This document shows positions 55,167-64,000 of a stretch of 64,000 nucleotides of DNA, in pieces. The position numbers and the translations under genes are program-made. Within the stretch, counting starts at the first letter, position 1, and each line of letters opens with the position of its first letter. Under the pieces are notes generated by a model. It saw only the letters and a list, made by a program, of their open reading frames with translations, did no database searches and was not told where the DNA came from. Source of the stretch: Blattamonas nauphoetae. Its lineage: Eukaryota; Preaxostyla; Oxymonadida. Where the stretch lies: assembly GCA_033064195.1 (NCBI GenBank), contig JARBJD010000009.1:310001-374000 (forward strand). The letters are read 5' to 3'.

Positions 55167-56744
55167 ATGGGTTGTGATCATACCTCTAACTCACTCTCAC
55201 CGGACGAGCATTGGGCACACAAGAAACAACATATGGACACAGAGACAGTCTCCTCTGTCCATGACAAGGCTCTCTTCCACAACACCTACAAGCTTCTGCG
55301 TCTCCTTGGACACGGCGGTTTTGGCTGGATCTACGAAGCTATTGATATGAGCCAGCCAGACCTCCCACGGGTTGCTCTGAAAGTAGAACAAATCAATGGG
55401 AGGAAAGTGTTTTTAGGAGGCGACAGATTTTGTCTAGCGACTATGTCTGGTCTGGAATTCATTTTTCTTGGATCCCAACAGGCAAACCACATTTCCCACG
55501 CTTTTTTGACTTCGGAAAGGATGGAAAATATTGTTTTGTATCTATGGAACTTCTAGGACCTTCGCTCGCGTATGAGTTCTCTTATGTAAAGTTGTCCAGA
55601 TCCCTGCTCGAGTCCGCCCCTGCTAAGAAGTTCTCCATTGCTTCTGTTCTCCATGTTGCACTTCAAGCTGTAGATGCTCTCCAAACACTGCACAATTCAG
55701 GCATAATTCATCGAGATGTCAAGACGGTTCGACTTTTTCGATCTCATGTCGGAGAAATTTTGCTGCCTTTTTCTCATCGATTTTAGTCCAACCTCCTCAT
55801 TGGAAAGACCAAAGAAACGCGAGATACAATCTATTTAGTTGACTTTGGACTGAGCAAAAGGCTGTCTCCGACGAGAACTCCAGACGCAAAAGTGTGGACA
55901 ATTTGCAGTTCAAATTTTCAGCAGACTCGTTTTCGAGGGACGCCTCGTTATTGTTCGCTGAACGGGCATAAAGGAAATGAATTGGGACGACATGACGACT
56001 TGATTTCTTTGATCTATGTTATTGTCGAGCTTGCGACGGGATCTCTCCCATGGGCATCTACCAACGACCTGGTATCTCACGCTTTTTCTCTCCATTTTAA
56101 TGCCTTACGCTTTTTCATCAATCCAGGATGAAGTGCAACGTCTGAAACGTGTGCACCATTGCCAACAACTTGTTTCGATTTTTCCTCTGCAAGTCTACGA
56201 TGTCTTCTTTTATCTCCATACCCTTACATATCACGATTGCCCTGACTACCAATACATTCGTATTCAACTCCTGGACGCCATTCATTCTTTATACAAACCG
56301 ACATCCTCATCATTTGATATCCAGCACACTAACGTCGCCATCGTGCGACATGCTCCTCACTCTATCCCTCAAAGACTCGCCAGCGCACGGACTGCCCAGC
56401 CGCCGCTTCTTTTCGAGAGGATGGCTGCTATTAACGGGCACATGCAATACCAAAGGGGCTTCTTCCAACCAACCGGGCATTGGGTCGAACTCAATCCAGT
56501 TGATCTGACGCTGATGCAGATAGAGATGCAGCTTGCGCAGACTTCTTCTGTTCTCAACACCTCATCGGCCACACAGTCAAACCAAATCTCAAGCGGTCAA
56601 CAGACTCCTTCCCCGAACGTGTCACACGATGGAAAAGCGCCAAACAGTTTTGGCAGTGGTCTTGCGTATAATGAAGATGAAGTGGACAACCACAGTGTCC
56701 ACCAAGAAACACACTCTGCCATGGTCGCAGGGGCTGGAATTTAG
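55167..56744 (+). CDS. Casein kinase 1-like (CK1/TTBK group) protein kinase
   Basis: A Ser/Thr kinase with all catalytic motifs: glycine loop LGHGGFGWIYEA at residues 48-58, ATP-binding Lys72 in VALKVE, MELLGPSLA (the CK1-group LLGPSL signature), HRD at 171-173 in HRDVKTSNLLIG, and DFG at 195-197. FRGTPRYCSLNGHKGNELGRHDDL is the CK1-type activation segment (TPRYCS, GRHDDL), most like the tau-tubulin kinase branch. SLPWAS and the C-lobe follow, then a Gln/Ser/His-rich tail from about residue 310. Exons are 55,167-55,449, 55,482-55,726, 55,787-56,071 and 56,127-56,744; introns 32, 60 and 55 nt; total 476 residues. It begins MGCDHTS, a fair N-myristoylation signal with a Cys for palmitoylation, so it may act at membranes. 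The block at 77-95 is divergent compared with the family, so the first intron boundary is the least sure. Confidence 0.85.
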
Positions 56745-57102
56745 AGCTACCACTTTGTTTCTGTTATGTTTTTGATCACCTTTGTGTTTCCTTTTCTCGT
56801 GGTTCTTCTGACCCCTTCGTCGTCTTCTTTTTGATTGACATTTGTTTCGTGCACTATATATCCCGATTCTCAAAGATTCACATCGCGTGAAAGGCAAACT
56901 CAGCTGATACATCGAGCAGTATCAAGGATGGGCGATCTTTCGGTTGGCGTCACAGTTGACATCACTTTGATTTTGAAGGGGCACGAGGACTCCATCTTAC
57001 ACGGAATGAAGATTCCTTATTATTTCACAACTTTTGCCAAACGAATTACAACAGAACTTTCGATGAAAATGAAGTGTTCTTCATTCTGTTCGGCTGTGAC
57101 AT
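56745..57102. other. Intergenic stretch between convergent genes
   Basis: About 360 bases with no motif or RNA gene. It contains the 3' untranslated regions of the CK1-like and TCTP genes. A tatatat run near 56,856 could be a chance TATA box. Confidence 0.5.
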
Positions 57103-57782
57103 TTACATCTTGATCTCGTTGAGTCCATCAAAGAGATAGTAGAAGTATGTTGACTTACCATCATCGCTGTATTCACAGATGATTGGCATGCTTTCTGGGT
57201 CCATTGACTCGCCAACGTACACGTCACAGTCGTTGTATTTGGCGACGAGGAATTTGATGGCTTCAGTTGAATCCTTCATGAAAGTTTCAACACGATCGGG
57301 TTGGTTTTCGGTGAGATAAGCCTTGATTTTTCCGAGGTACTTCTTGACGGTTCCGAGGAACTGTTGTTTGGTCATCTCTGTTTTCTCAAGGTTGAACGAT
57401 TTGATGATGGAGTTGACGTAGGTGGCATCAGATTTCCATTCAGCTTCACCTTCGCCGGGGTTGGCACCAATGTCGATTTCGCCATCGTTTTCTTCAATGA
57501 TCTGAAGTGGGTGGAGTTGTTTTGTGGAGTTGGTGAGAATGGAGGATTACCAAGAGAAAGAAGGCAAACACGACCGGTAGCTCTCATGAGAGCAGAGTTG
57601 TGCATCTCAACCTCGAAGGCATCAGAGCAAATCTCGTCCCCAGTCCATCTTTCCTTATAAATTTTCTGTGACGAATAGTGATGAAAGTCGGAGGGCAAAA
57701 AAATGAGATAGAAGAAAGTGGAATGGTAAAGGATGAGAACTCCCGTAATCAATGAACAGCGCTATGCCCGTCCCCAAACCAT
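57103..57782 (-). CDS. Translationally controlled tumour protein (TCTP)
   Basis: TCTP is a small conserved cytosolic calcium- and tubulin-binding protein linked to growth and stress. Family features are the N-terminal MKIYKERWTGDEICSDAF, then IDIGANPGEGE, VNSIIKSFNLEKTEMTKQQF, VKKYLGKIKAYL, and the C-terminal signature FLVAKYND, GESMDPESMPIICEYSDDG and YYLFDGLNEIKM. Exons 57,782-57,780, 57,665-57,570 and 57,501-57,103 give 165 residues, close to the usual 165-175. The second intron is 68 nt and fits exactly. The first exon is only the ATG codon, followed by a 114-nt intron with a gtttgg donor. This is needed because no Met precedes KIYKE in frame. An alternative upstream exon cannot be ruled out, but the family start MxxYK supports this reading. 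Confidence 0.85.
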
Positions 57783-57996
57783 CGAAGTTTTTGATCGAAC
57801 CCGCAAGCGTATCAATGCCCCATAAGTCACGTCAGACTTCAATTACCTCAGCAAACACGAAGCAAACGGGCATGAATCAGTGTTAGCAATTCGTTAAGAG
57901 TTCGAATGAAAGAGAAAAAGAACCCAATAGATGGATTGCTCCCGAATTCACAAAAAAAAGTTGAAAATCCCAAAAACTCATTGGATTTAAATTAAA

Positions 57997-59796
57997 TTAT
58001 TTAGTCTGAGACAAGGCATATGTATAGTGGAACAGCTGGTAATCGATAGCTTTGTATTCCCACTTCCAGAACGGATGATCGTTCACATCACTCCAATTCA
58101 ACGGACTTGTCAACTGCCTGGTCTGATACCAGCCAGCGAACTCACATTTGAACGGCGAAGTGTGTGAGACGGCCTTAATTCCGACGCGACATTTTGCCCC
58201 ATCCAGATATGCTGTAGGGTCAAGGGTTTCAGTCACAGAAGCTGTAAACTTGATTCCACCGCGAATAAGGAGAATAGAACTCTCAGCACCAGCCGAGGCT
58301 GTGATTGTCGTCGTGGGGATCAATCCCACTTCGGCAGTGACATCAGCAAGGCAATATTGATATGGAAGCTTGGCAGAGAAGTCAATATCCACATGAACAG
58401 TGAAACTGACGGGGAGGGTCAACACATGCACTGTATATTTGACAGGGAATGATTTCTGAACGTGCGCGAGGTTGATAGTTTTGGTGGAGCATTTCGCTTC
58501 CGGGAACTTCTTGCTGTATAGAACCTTGTCAAACATGGCCACTTCGATGCCGTTGCGTGTTGCTGCACCATCAATATACCCATATTCCAGGTGGGCTGTG
58601 AGAACGACATACTTCTTCCCGAACACATAAAGATCGACATTGGCTTCAGAACCTGCGTAGTAATTACGGGTGTCGGATGTACATTCTTTATTTGTACCAA
58701 CCATAACCTGAGCGCGAGTGGCGACACCAAAATTCGTGTTCCCGATTGTGTACGACGCTTCGTATCCTTTGCAAAGGGTCAGACTCGAAGGGCATTCAAC
58801 TGGCTTGATGATGCTTCCCTCATCGCTTTTGAAGCTTCTTGTGTCTTCTCCGGCGAACAACGTGCGGGACGAGTAATACGATGGAGAGAAAAGTTTGACG
58901 ATCGATCGCTTTGGTGATATCCGGCGTGAAGCATCAATCCACGATAAATCTGACGATACAGGCGAGTGTTGATCAATGACTTCGACATCCAGGAGAGTAG
59001 TCACTGTCCGACCTTCGCTTGAGAACGATTCATAACCTTCCTTCATCACGTCGTTGTCGGTGGCTGATGAGAAGTCATACATCACAGTCGATGTGACAGA
59101 CGTTGCGATGCCATCCTGAAGTACAGTTTGGGTGGCCATATCCATTTCTACTCCTGATTGGTCCGCGTTTTCATCTCTGAAGAAGAGGAAGTCAGAAGTA
59201 TGGCAATATGTGTCCACAACTTCTCCCATTGGAGATGATGAGAGTTCAGAGTGGACATAATGTTGTCCTTGTGTGTCACACACGAGTTGAGAACCCGAAT
59301 TAGAGTTTGAGCCGACTTTCGTGGTCAGGATTTCTGCCATTGCGAGCTTCATATTCACAACATCTTCCTCATCCCTCCGATCGACAGACACGCCAATAAT
59401 CTGTCCTGTTGAATCAAGTCCGAATACGAGCGCCCGCTTGAAAATGGAATCGAGCTTGTCAGATGGCGAATCGACTTTTGTCTTCTTTCCATCGAGATGG
59501 TTGAAGATGTGAACATTTGATGCGGTCATTTCAAAAGCATATTCATCGTTTTTGTATCCAACACAATGAAAGCGGAGCTTTGCGATTGTCTGAAATCCTT
59601 GGTATTTCCTTGCACCTTCTGCGTTCTCTGCATTGATTTCCGTAAGCGAATTGTATGAGTACTCATACACATGATTCACTTGATAATGCAGCGAAGCTGC
59701 AAACGTCGAAGCAACCAAGAGGAAAAGCATGACGGGAGGAAAATCTACCCTTAATCTTTTACACGAAATTCGCTTACTCTCAGAGGTTTCCATCAT
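57997..59796 (-). CDS. Secreted vitellogenin-like large lipid-transfer protein (tentative)
   Basis: A single-exon gene for 599 residues. A signal peptide with hydrophobic core VMLFLLVASTFAA lies at residues 22-34 after a basic N-terminus. The mature start (HYQVNHVYEYSYNSLTEI) and the stretch KRALVFGLDSTGQIIGVSVD followed by DEEDVVNMKLAMAEIL resemble the N-terminal beta-barrel of vitellogenins, apolipoprotein B and microsomal triglyceride transfer proteins. The usual helical lipid-binding part is not obvious; the C-terminal half is beta-rich with Cys pairs (YCLADV, KCRVGI, FKCEFAGWYQ). The protein is probably secreted or luminal; no membrane helix or retention signal is seen. If the family call is wrong it is an uncharacterised secreted beta-rich protein. 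A second Met at 59,793 is an equal start. Confidence 0.5.
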   Translation of the reverse strand: MMETSESKRISCKRLRVDFPPVMLFLLVASTFAASLHYQVNHVYEYSYNSLTEINAENAEGARKYQGFQTIAKLRFHCVGYKNDEYAFEMTASNVHIFNHLDGKKTKVDSPSDKLDSIFKRALVFGLDSTGQIIGVSVDRRDEEDVVNMKLAMAEILTTKVGSNSNSGSQLVCDTQGQHYVHSELSSSPMGEVVDTYCHTSDFLFFRDENADQSGVEMDMATQTVLQDGIATSVTSTVMYDFSSATDNDVMKEGYESFSSEGRTVTTLLDVEVIDQHSPVSSDLSWIDASRRISPKRSIVKLFSPSYYSSRTLFAGEDTRSFKSDEGSIIKPVECPSSLTLCKGYEASYTIGNTNFGVATRAQVMVGTNKECTSDTRNYYAGSEANVDLYVFGKKYVVLTAHLEYGYIDGAATRNGIEVAMFDKVLYSKKFPEAKCSTKTINLAHVQKSFPVKYTVHVLTLPVSFTVHVDIDFSAKLPYQYCLADVTAEVGLIPTTTITASAGAESSILLIRGGIKFTASVTETLDPTAYLDGAKCRVGIKAVSHTSPFKCEFAGWYQTRQLTSPLNWSDVNDHPFWKWEYKAIDYQLFHYTYALSQTK

Positions 59797-59896
59797 GATT
59801 CCGGAAAAATGTCAGGAGAACAATGAGTGTTTGTTAAAATGAATAAAAATGTGAAACAGCAAAATGCTCTGTGAGCTGGTGAAGAATAGATGCATG

Positions 59897-60496
59897 TCAA
59901 AAGGAAGGAGGTGATTTCCACAGATTCATATCATTTGGAGGAGAAGGTGGCACTGATGTGCGCAAACGATCTGGCGATTTAACCAGTCTCTCGGAGCCAT
60001 AGACTGGCAGTTGAATATACGCAAGGATTGGTGTGCATTCTCGGTTCGTTTTGACACTTATTTCAACGTTATCAGATTGTACGTCGGGATTAGAAGTATT
60101 TGCAGTAATAGTGGGAGAGATCGTATCATCAGGTGACCTGATTTCCTTGTCCTGATTCTTAGATAGTGGAGAATCTTGGTTAATTTGAGGCGTAGCTGGA
60201 GAATTAGCATCAAAGAAAGGAGTCTTAGAAATTAATGGTTGTGATGGAGTGCTGTTTCCATGGCTTAAACCAGACGGTGAAGAATTTGGTGTATTGACTG
60301 GGTGGACTGGAAGTTGGACTCGTTGGGGGGTTCCTGCACAATTCAACAGAGATGAAACTGGCCCATCATCTGTTCCTGGACTATTAACGGCAGGGTCCCC
60401 AGGGGAGACTAGATTGGCCGCTGTTTGTCCAGGATAGGCATGAATGTTTGTAAAGGCTTTACGATCATGTAATTGTGGGCTTACATGTCGTTCCAT
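59897..60496 (-). CDS. Ser/Pro/Asn-rich disordered protein, hypothetical
   Basis: An open frame of 199 residues from MERHVSPQLHDRK to a stop at 59,897. It is rich in Ser, Pro, Asn and Thr with many SP and TP pairs (for example TPNSSPSG, FFDANSPATP, SVPPSPPND), possible proline-directed kinase sites. No fold or membrane helix is predicted by eye. The frame is open about 27 bases further upstream without another ATG. The length and the compact spacing with its neighbours suggest a real gene, but no homologue is recognised. Confidence 0.45.
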   Translation of the reverse strand: MERHVSPQLHDRKAFTNIHAYPGQTAANLVSPGDPAVNSPGTDDGPVSSLLNCAGTPQRVQLPVHPVNTPNSSPSGLSHGNSTPSQPLISKTPFFDANSPATPQINQDSPLSKNQDKEIRSPDDTISPTITANTSNPDVQSDNVEISVKTNRECTPILAYIQLPVYGSERLVKSPDRLRTSVPPSPPNDMNLWKSPPSF

Positions 60497-60733
60497 TGTT
60501 GGAGAGACGAAAACTTGAATCAAAATGTATGCGTGAAATGTTTATTCTGATCAACCCATACAGAAAAGTTGGGAAATAAGGCCAGTCCAAACGTGCCAAG
60601 TCTGCTGATAAAGGAGGAGTTATATTTTCTAAAAACGTGCATATCAAAATAAACGATTGAATTAATCAGACAACCCTCAGACCCAACAAAGTGAAATGTG
60701 TCATCTTTCGTCGATAAAAATGCTTCAGATCAC

Positions 60734-61914
60734 TCATCGTCTCTGATTCTGAGCAAACTGGTTCGGAGCAAAGCGTGGCCTCCTTATGGGTTCAGGATCA
60801 CTGTCTGGTTCTTCAATACGAGGCTTGGGGATTGGACGAGAGTTCGTTGGAGGGGGTGTAGGCGGCTTATATGCTTTCTGTCGCTGCGGATCGCGAAGGT
60901 AGTTGATCTGAGGAAGGTGAGAGAGGGAGGAATGAAGACGGTGGTGGATGAGGAAGAAAAGTGGGTGTGTGGAGAAATCAGAAAAAAGAGGAAAATTAGT
61001 GCGAAATTTGTGGAAACGAATGTAAGACCAAAATAAACACATACCAAATCACCCACCAACAGGACAAGGAGACTGATGGCAGAGGTGATGAGTGGAAGAT
61101 AAACAAGCTGGAAATGAGAACTGAGCGAGTGTTTTTTCATAAACTGCCCAATTTTCCATCCAATATGTGACTTATTATCTTCTGGGTCGATTGCAGCCAC
61201 AAGTGCATTGTCAAAGAGGATAGAGTTGAGGACTGTCTCGATCGTGTGGTCAACGTTTGTATTCCAGAGGAAGACGCCTGAAATGATGAAGAAGGATATC
61301 TTCGAGCTGTAGAAGGAAATAAGAGATGCATCATGAAAGAGATATTGATAATCACAGACATAAGAAGATCTTTATTTCTGTGTTGCGATGATTTGTTGAT
61401 TCCAATGAACGGGGGTAAGCAAATGGTAATGAATGCAACAAGGATGACAACGAGAATGAGATTTTGAGAGCTAAACGATTTCGATTGGAAAAGAAGATGG
61501 ATTGCTTGGGTGTTCCAGAAAAGGTTTGAAATCGTTGAGAGGATGGGCCTGAACTCATCACTGTGTAAAAATCGGCGCCATTGATCTGGAATGACTTTGT
61601 AGAGTACTACAGCAAGAATGATAGCAGCATAATTCGACATATTCGTGACCCAGGCTTGACGTGAGAAAGAGGAACAGTATGAAGGATAGGGCAGCAGAAG
61701 TCACACCTGGAAGACGTTTGAAGAAGGTAAGCGAGACAAAGGTATCTCCGCAGAAGCAAGCAAAAGCCAGGATGAATGGAGAGATGAGAGAAAGATCCTC
61801 GGTATTGATGCACAAAAACAGGACCGTAAAGAAGAGTTGAACATAGGGGTGATAACTCAAGTAAGTGAAAGACTGGTCGAGCATTCTGACAAAGTCAGAG
61901 GAAGAACCAGCCAT
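60734..61914 (-). CDS. Multi-pass membrane protein, TRIC cation channel-like (tentative)
   Basis: Four exons (61,914-61,707; 61,654-61,360; 61,306-61,045; 60,907-60,734) join in frame to give 312 residues; introns are 52, 53 and 137 nt. About seven hydrophobic helices are visible, for example VQLFFTVLFLCI, FILAFACFCGDTFVSL, AAIILAVVLYKVIP, LILVVILVAFITICL, ISFFIISGVFLW and ITSAISLLVLLVGDL. The length, helix number, the FACFCGD block and the polar, basic Pro-rich C-terminal tail are like trimeric intracellular cation (TRIC) channels, which balance potassium during calcium release from the endoplasmic reticulum. Key TRIC glycines are not clearly kept, so the family is uncertain; it is surely a polytopic membrane protein. 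The last intron is longer than usual here. Confidence 0.5.
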
Positions 61915-61938
61915 TTGGAGGCTTTTCACGAAGAACAC

Positions 61939-62323
61939 TGAAGAGTGTAGGGTCGATCGAGAAATTCAATTCACCTGACCTCATTCTGTGTTCATTTCAC
62001 CTTTCTTCTCTATTGACACTAACTACTGTCAGATTCAAGTGTTCACCATACAATTGACAATGAGATCACCCTGTTTTCTTATCTGAATTCAGATCCGGAC
62101 TCCAAAAGTCAGTTCATGCTCTGGTTGGTTTTAATAAAAGGAGTTTCGCCATTTTCTCACAATCAAATAACGTGATATGTTCTTCTCGACGTAAAATCCT
62201 GGATTCATAATTCAGAAAGGAACAGGAAGTTTTCACTCGCCCGCCAATCTAAAATTAGGGTTAGATCAATACAAATTTTCAGTTTCACTTCTTTAACAGT
62301 GCTCACTTCACCATTTTATCTTC
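61939..62323. other. Intergenic stretch between divergent genes
   Basis: About 385 AT-rich bases between the TRIC-like and CaMKK-like genes, probably holding both promoters. No RNA gene or repeat is visible. Confidence 0.5.
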
Positions 62324-64000
62324 ATGGGGTCTTCAGCTTCAAAACGGGTGGTCACAGTGCCTAAGACACCCCCTCCAGTATCCCCACAACCTCAACCAAC
62401 TCCACCAACTCCACCACCACAGATTGACATCATCGATGAACCAACGGTCCCAATCGACATCCCTGCCACACTTCTCACTGATCCTCCACCGGAAGACATC
62501 CAAACTGTTCAAGGAAGCCCAGAGGACAAAAATGTTCAGCATCGTGTACCAACCATCAGCAAAGCACACACAAGAAAACTACAAAATGGCATGAAAATGG
62601 TGAATAATTATGTTCTCAAACGAACTATAGGCCGAGGAAGCTTTGGGAAGGTTGTGTTGTGTGAAGATTATATCACACACGAGAGATTTGTATGTGCGAA
62701 CTTTCGTCGTGAACTTTTTGATGCTCCCCTATCCTCCACCATGCATTTAGGCCATGAAAATCTATGATAAGCAGAGTTTGATGAAGAAAAAGAAGGGAGG
62801 TGTGAGTGCTTTGGACAAACTCCAGCACGAAGTTGACATCATGAAACGTCTCGACCATCCCTCTATCCTCTCGCTCCATTCCATCATTTCCGACCCAACA
62901 ATGCCCAAACTGTTTCTCATCATGGAATTGGCAGAAGGTGGTTCCATACTCACTGCAGACACTGAAACAACACCACTTCCACAACAACTCGTCAGATCCC
63001 ACGCCCGACAACTTATAGCAGCTGTTCACTATCTCCACCGTAAGCGAGTTGTCCATAGAGATATTAAACCGGAAAACTTGCTTCTTTCATCGTCCGGACA
63101 GTTGAAGGTCGGCGATTTTGGTGTCGCAGTCACAGTGAAACATTCTTCGCAGCTCCTGACTCAAACAGATGGAACATATGCATTTATGGCACCTGAGGTT
63201 CTGTCTTCACGTGACTATCGAGGATATCCGACAGACATGTGGGCGATAGGTGTGACATTGTATCAGTTTTTGTGCGGATCACTCCCGTTCCTTGGAGATT
63301 CTGATTTCGACCTTATCAAAACAATTTGTAACGACCCTGTCATTTTCCCCGATGAAGCAAAAAAATCGTCAGAAAAAGAACTCAAGCAAAACCATGGAGT
63401 CGGTCGCCACATCTTTGTCCAGGCAACCCAACGTGACTCACCATCACCCGAGCCTTATGAAGAAGATGAAGACGAAGAGCAGGAGCCAACAATTCCTCGA
63501 ACTTTTAAGCATCTCGTCCGCTCACTCCTCGAGAAGAACCCGGTCAAGAGACTCACAGCTGCCGAGGCTGTTGTTCATCCATTTCTGACGGATGGATTCA
63601 GAAAAGCACTTAGCGAAAAGGAGATTGAGGAGGGACTGTTTAGTGGGACGAATAGATTCATGATTAACAAGATGAATGATTGGAGGAAAGAAATGCGTGA
63701 AAAGAGAATGAAGGAATGGGAAAGGCAGCGAAAAATGAAATTAGAGCGCGATGAAGAACGACGGGCTCAGAAGCAACTCAGGAAAGCAGGAAAACACGAA
63801 CCAACCCTCCCAACAACAGATAAAGATGAAGGCCCTCCAAAAACACCTCCATCTCTCATGACACCCCCAAACACTCCAACTCCGAACGAATTCTCCTTCA
63901 CTGTTCCAATTATGGATCCAGATACGCTAGCAGAAGCCAGTCCCCACACGTCGTATCGAACAGCCGCAGAAATCGGTGATCCGACAACGCCAATCCAACT
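62324..64000 (+). CDS. CaMKK-like Ser/Thr protein kinase, right end outside window
   Basis: The kinase domain has IGRGSFGKV at residues 102-110, Lys125 in AMKIYDK, HRD at 224-226 in VVHRDIKPENLLL, DFG at 244-246, FMAPEVL, and DMWAIGVTLYQFLCGSLPF. The stretch HEVDIMKRLDHPSILSLHSI and DFGVAV fit calcium/calmodulin-dependent kinase kinases and their fungal relatives, which activate AMPK-type kinases. An acidic insert (EEDEDEEQEP) sits late in the C-lobe. A basic coiled stretch (RKEMREKRMKEWERQRKMK) and Pro-rich tail follow. The N-terminus is MGSSASKR, a strong N-myristoylation signal with Ser6 and Lys7, followed by a Pro-rich linker, so membrane targeting is likely. One intron of 61 nt (62,690-62,750) splits the domain just before AMKIYDK and is in phase 0. 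The coding frame is still open at 64,000. Confidence 0.88.

Noticed and set aside
60734-61914. Derlin or UNC-50 family for the multi-pass membrane protein
   Set aside because: The helix number and C-terminal tail fit TRIC better, and the Derlin WR and GxxxG motifs are absent.

Overview
The window is nuclear DNA of a unicellular eukaryote. Genes carry short GT-AG introns, mostly 29 to 114 nt. TAA, TAG and TGA all end host genes, so the code is standard. An EF-hand/WD40 protein of the axonemal CFAP337/WDR49 type points to a flagellated cell. The large secreted repeat ectodomain joined through one membrane helix to a kinase-like domain, the compact genes and the mobile-element mix are most like a metamonad of the oxymonad type (Preaxostyla, for example a Blattamonas or Monocercomonoides relative). 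That placement is inference, not proven by a marker gene.

The window has two unlike halves. Bases 1 to about 31,300 are a graveyard of mobile elements with no convincing host gene. In order they hold hAT remnants (0.7-2.9 and 6.9-8.05 kb), a Tc1-like relic (3.1-4.0 kb), a nearly whole HARBI1-like DDE transposon with terminal inverted repeats (4.15-6.14 kb), a foldback MITE family present in several copies (8.1, 16.7, 23.8, 28.9 and 29.4 kb), pogo-like remnants (9.9, 21.3-22.3, 26.8, 28.2 and 30.7 kb), two head-to-head fossils of DIRS-type tyrosine-recombinase retroelements (10.1-12.6 kb), two foldback elements whose arms contain short tandem repeats (13.9-15.1 and 27.4-28.2 kb), a Tc1-like relic (19.6-20.4 kb), a nested set of insertions (21.1-24.4 kb) and a mariner-like relic (25.7-26.8 kb).

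Bases 31,330 to 64,000 are gene-dense, with intergenic gaps mostly of 100 to 790 bases and no element recognised. Genes in order: a METTL13/EEF1AKMT4-like methyltransferase with a long acidic tail (-); an aldo-keto-reductase-like protein, perhaps a glutamate-cysteine ligase modifier (-); an LRR-PP2C phosphatase of PHLPP type (+); a malate/L-lactate dehydrogenase of the Ldh2 family (-); an EF-hand/WD40 ciliary protein (-); a giant secreted single-pass pseudokinase receptor (+); a coiled-coil protein (-); a CK1-type kinase (+); TCTP (-); a secreted vitellogenin-like lipid-transfer protein (-); a Ser/Pro-rich protein (-); a TRIC-like membrane protein (-); and a CaMKK-type kinase running off the right edge (+).

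The genes do not form one pathway, but signalling is over-represented: four of thirteen are protein kinases, a pseudokinase or a phosphatase. Two of the kinases start with credible N-myristoylation signals. Exon structures below were derived by reading splice signals and keeping frame with recognisable protein families; most close exactly in frame.
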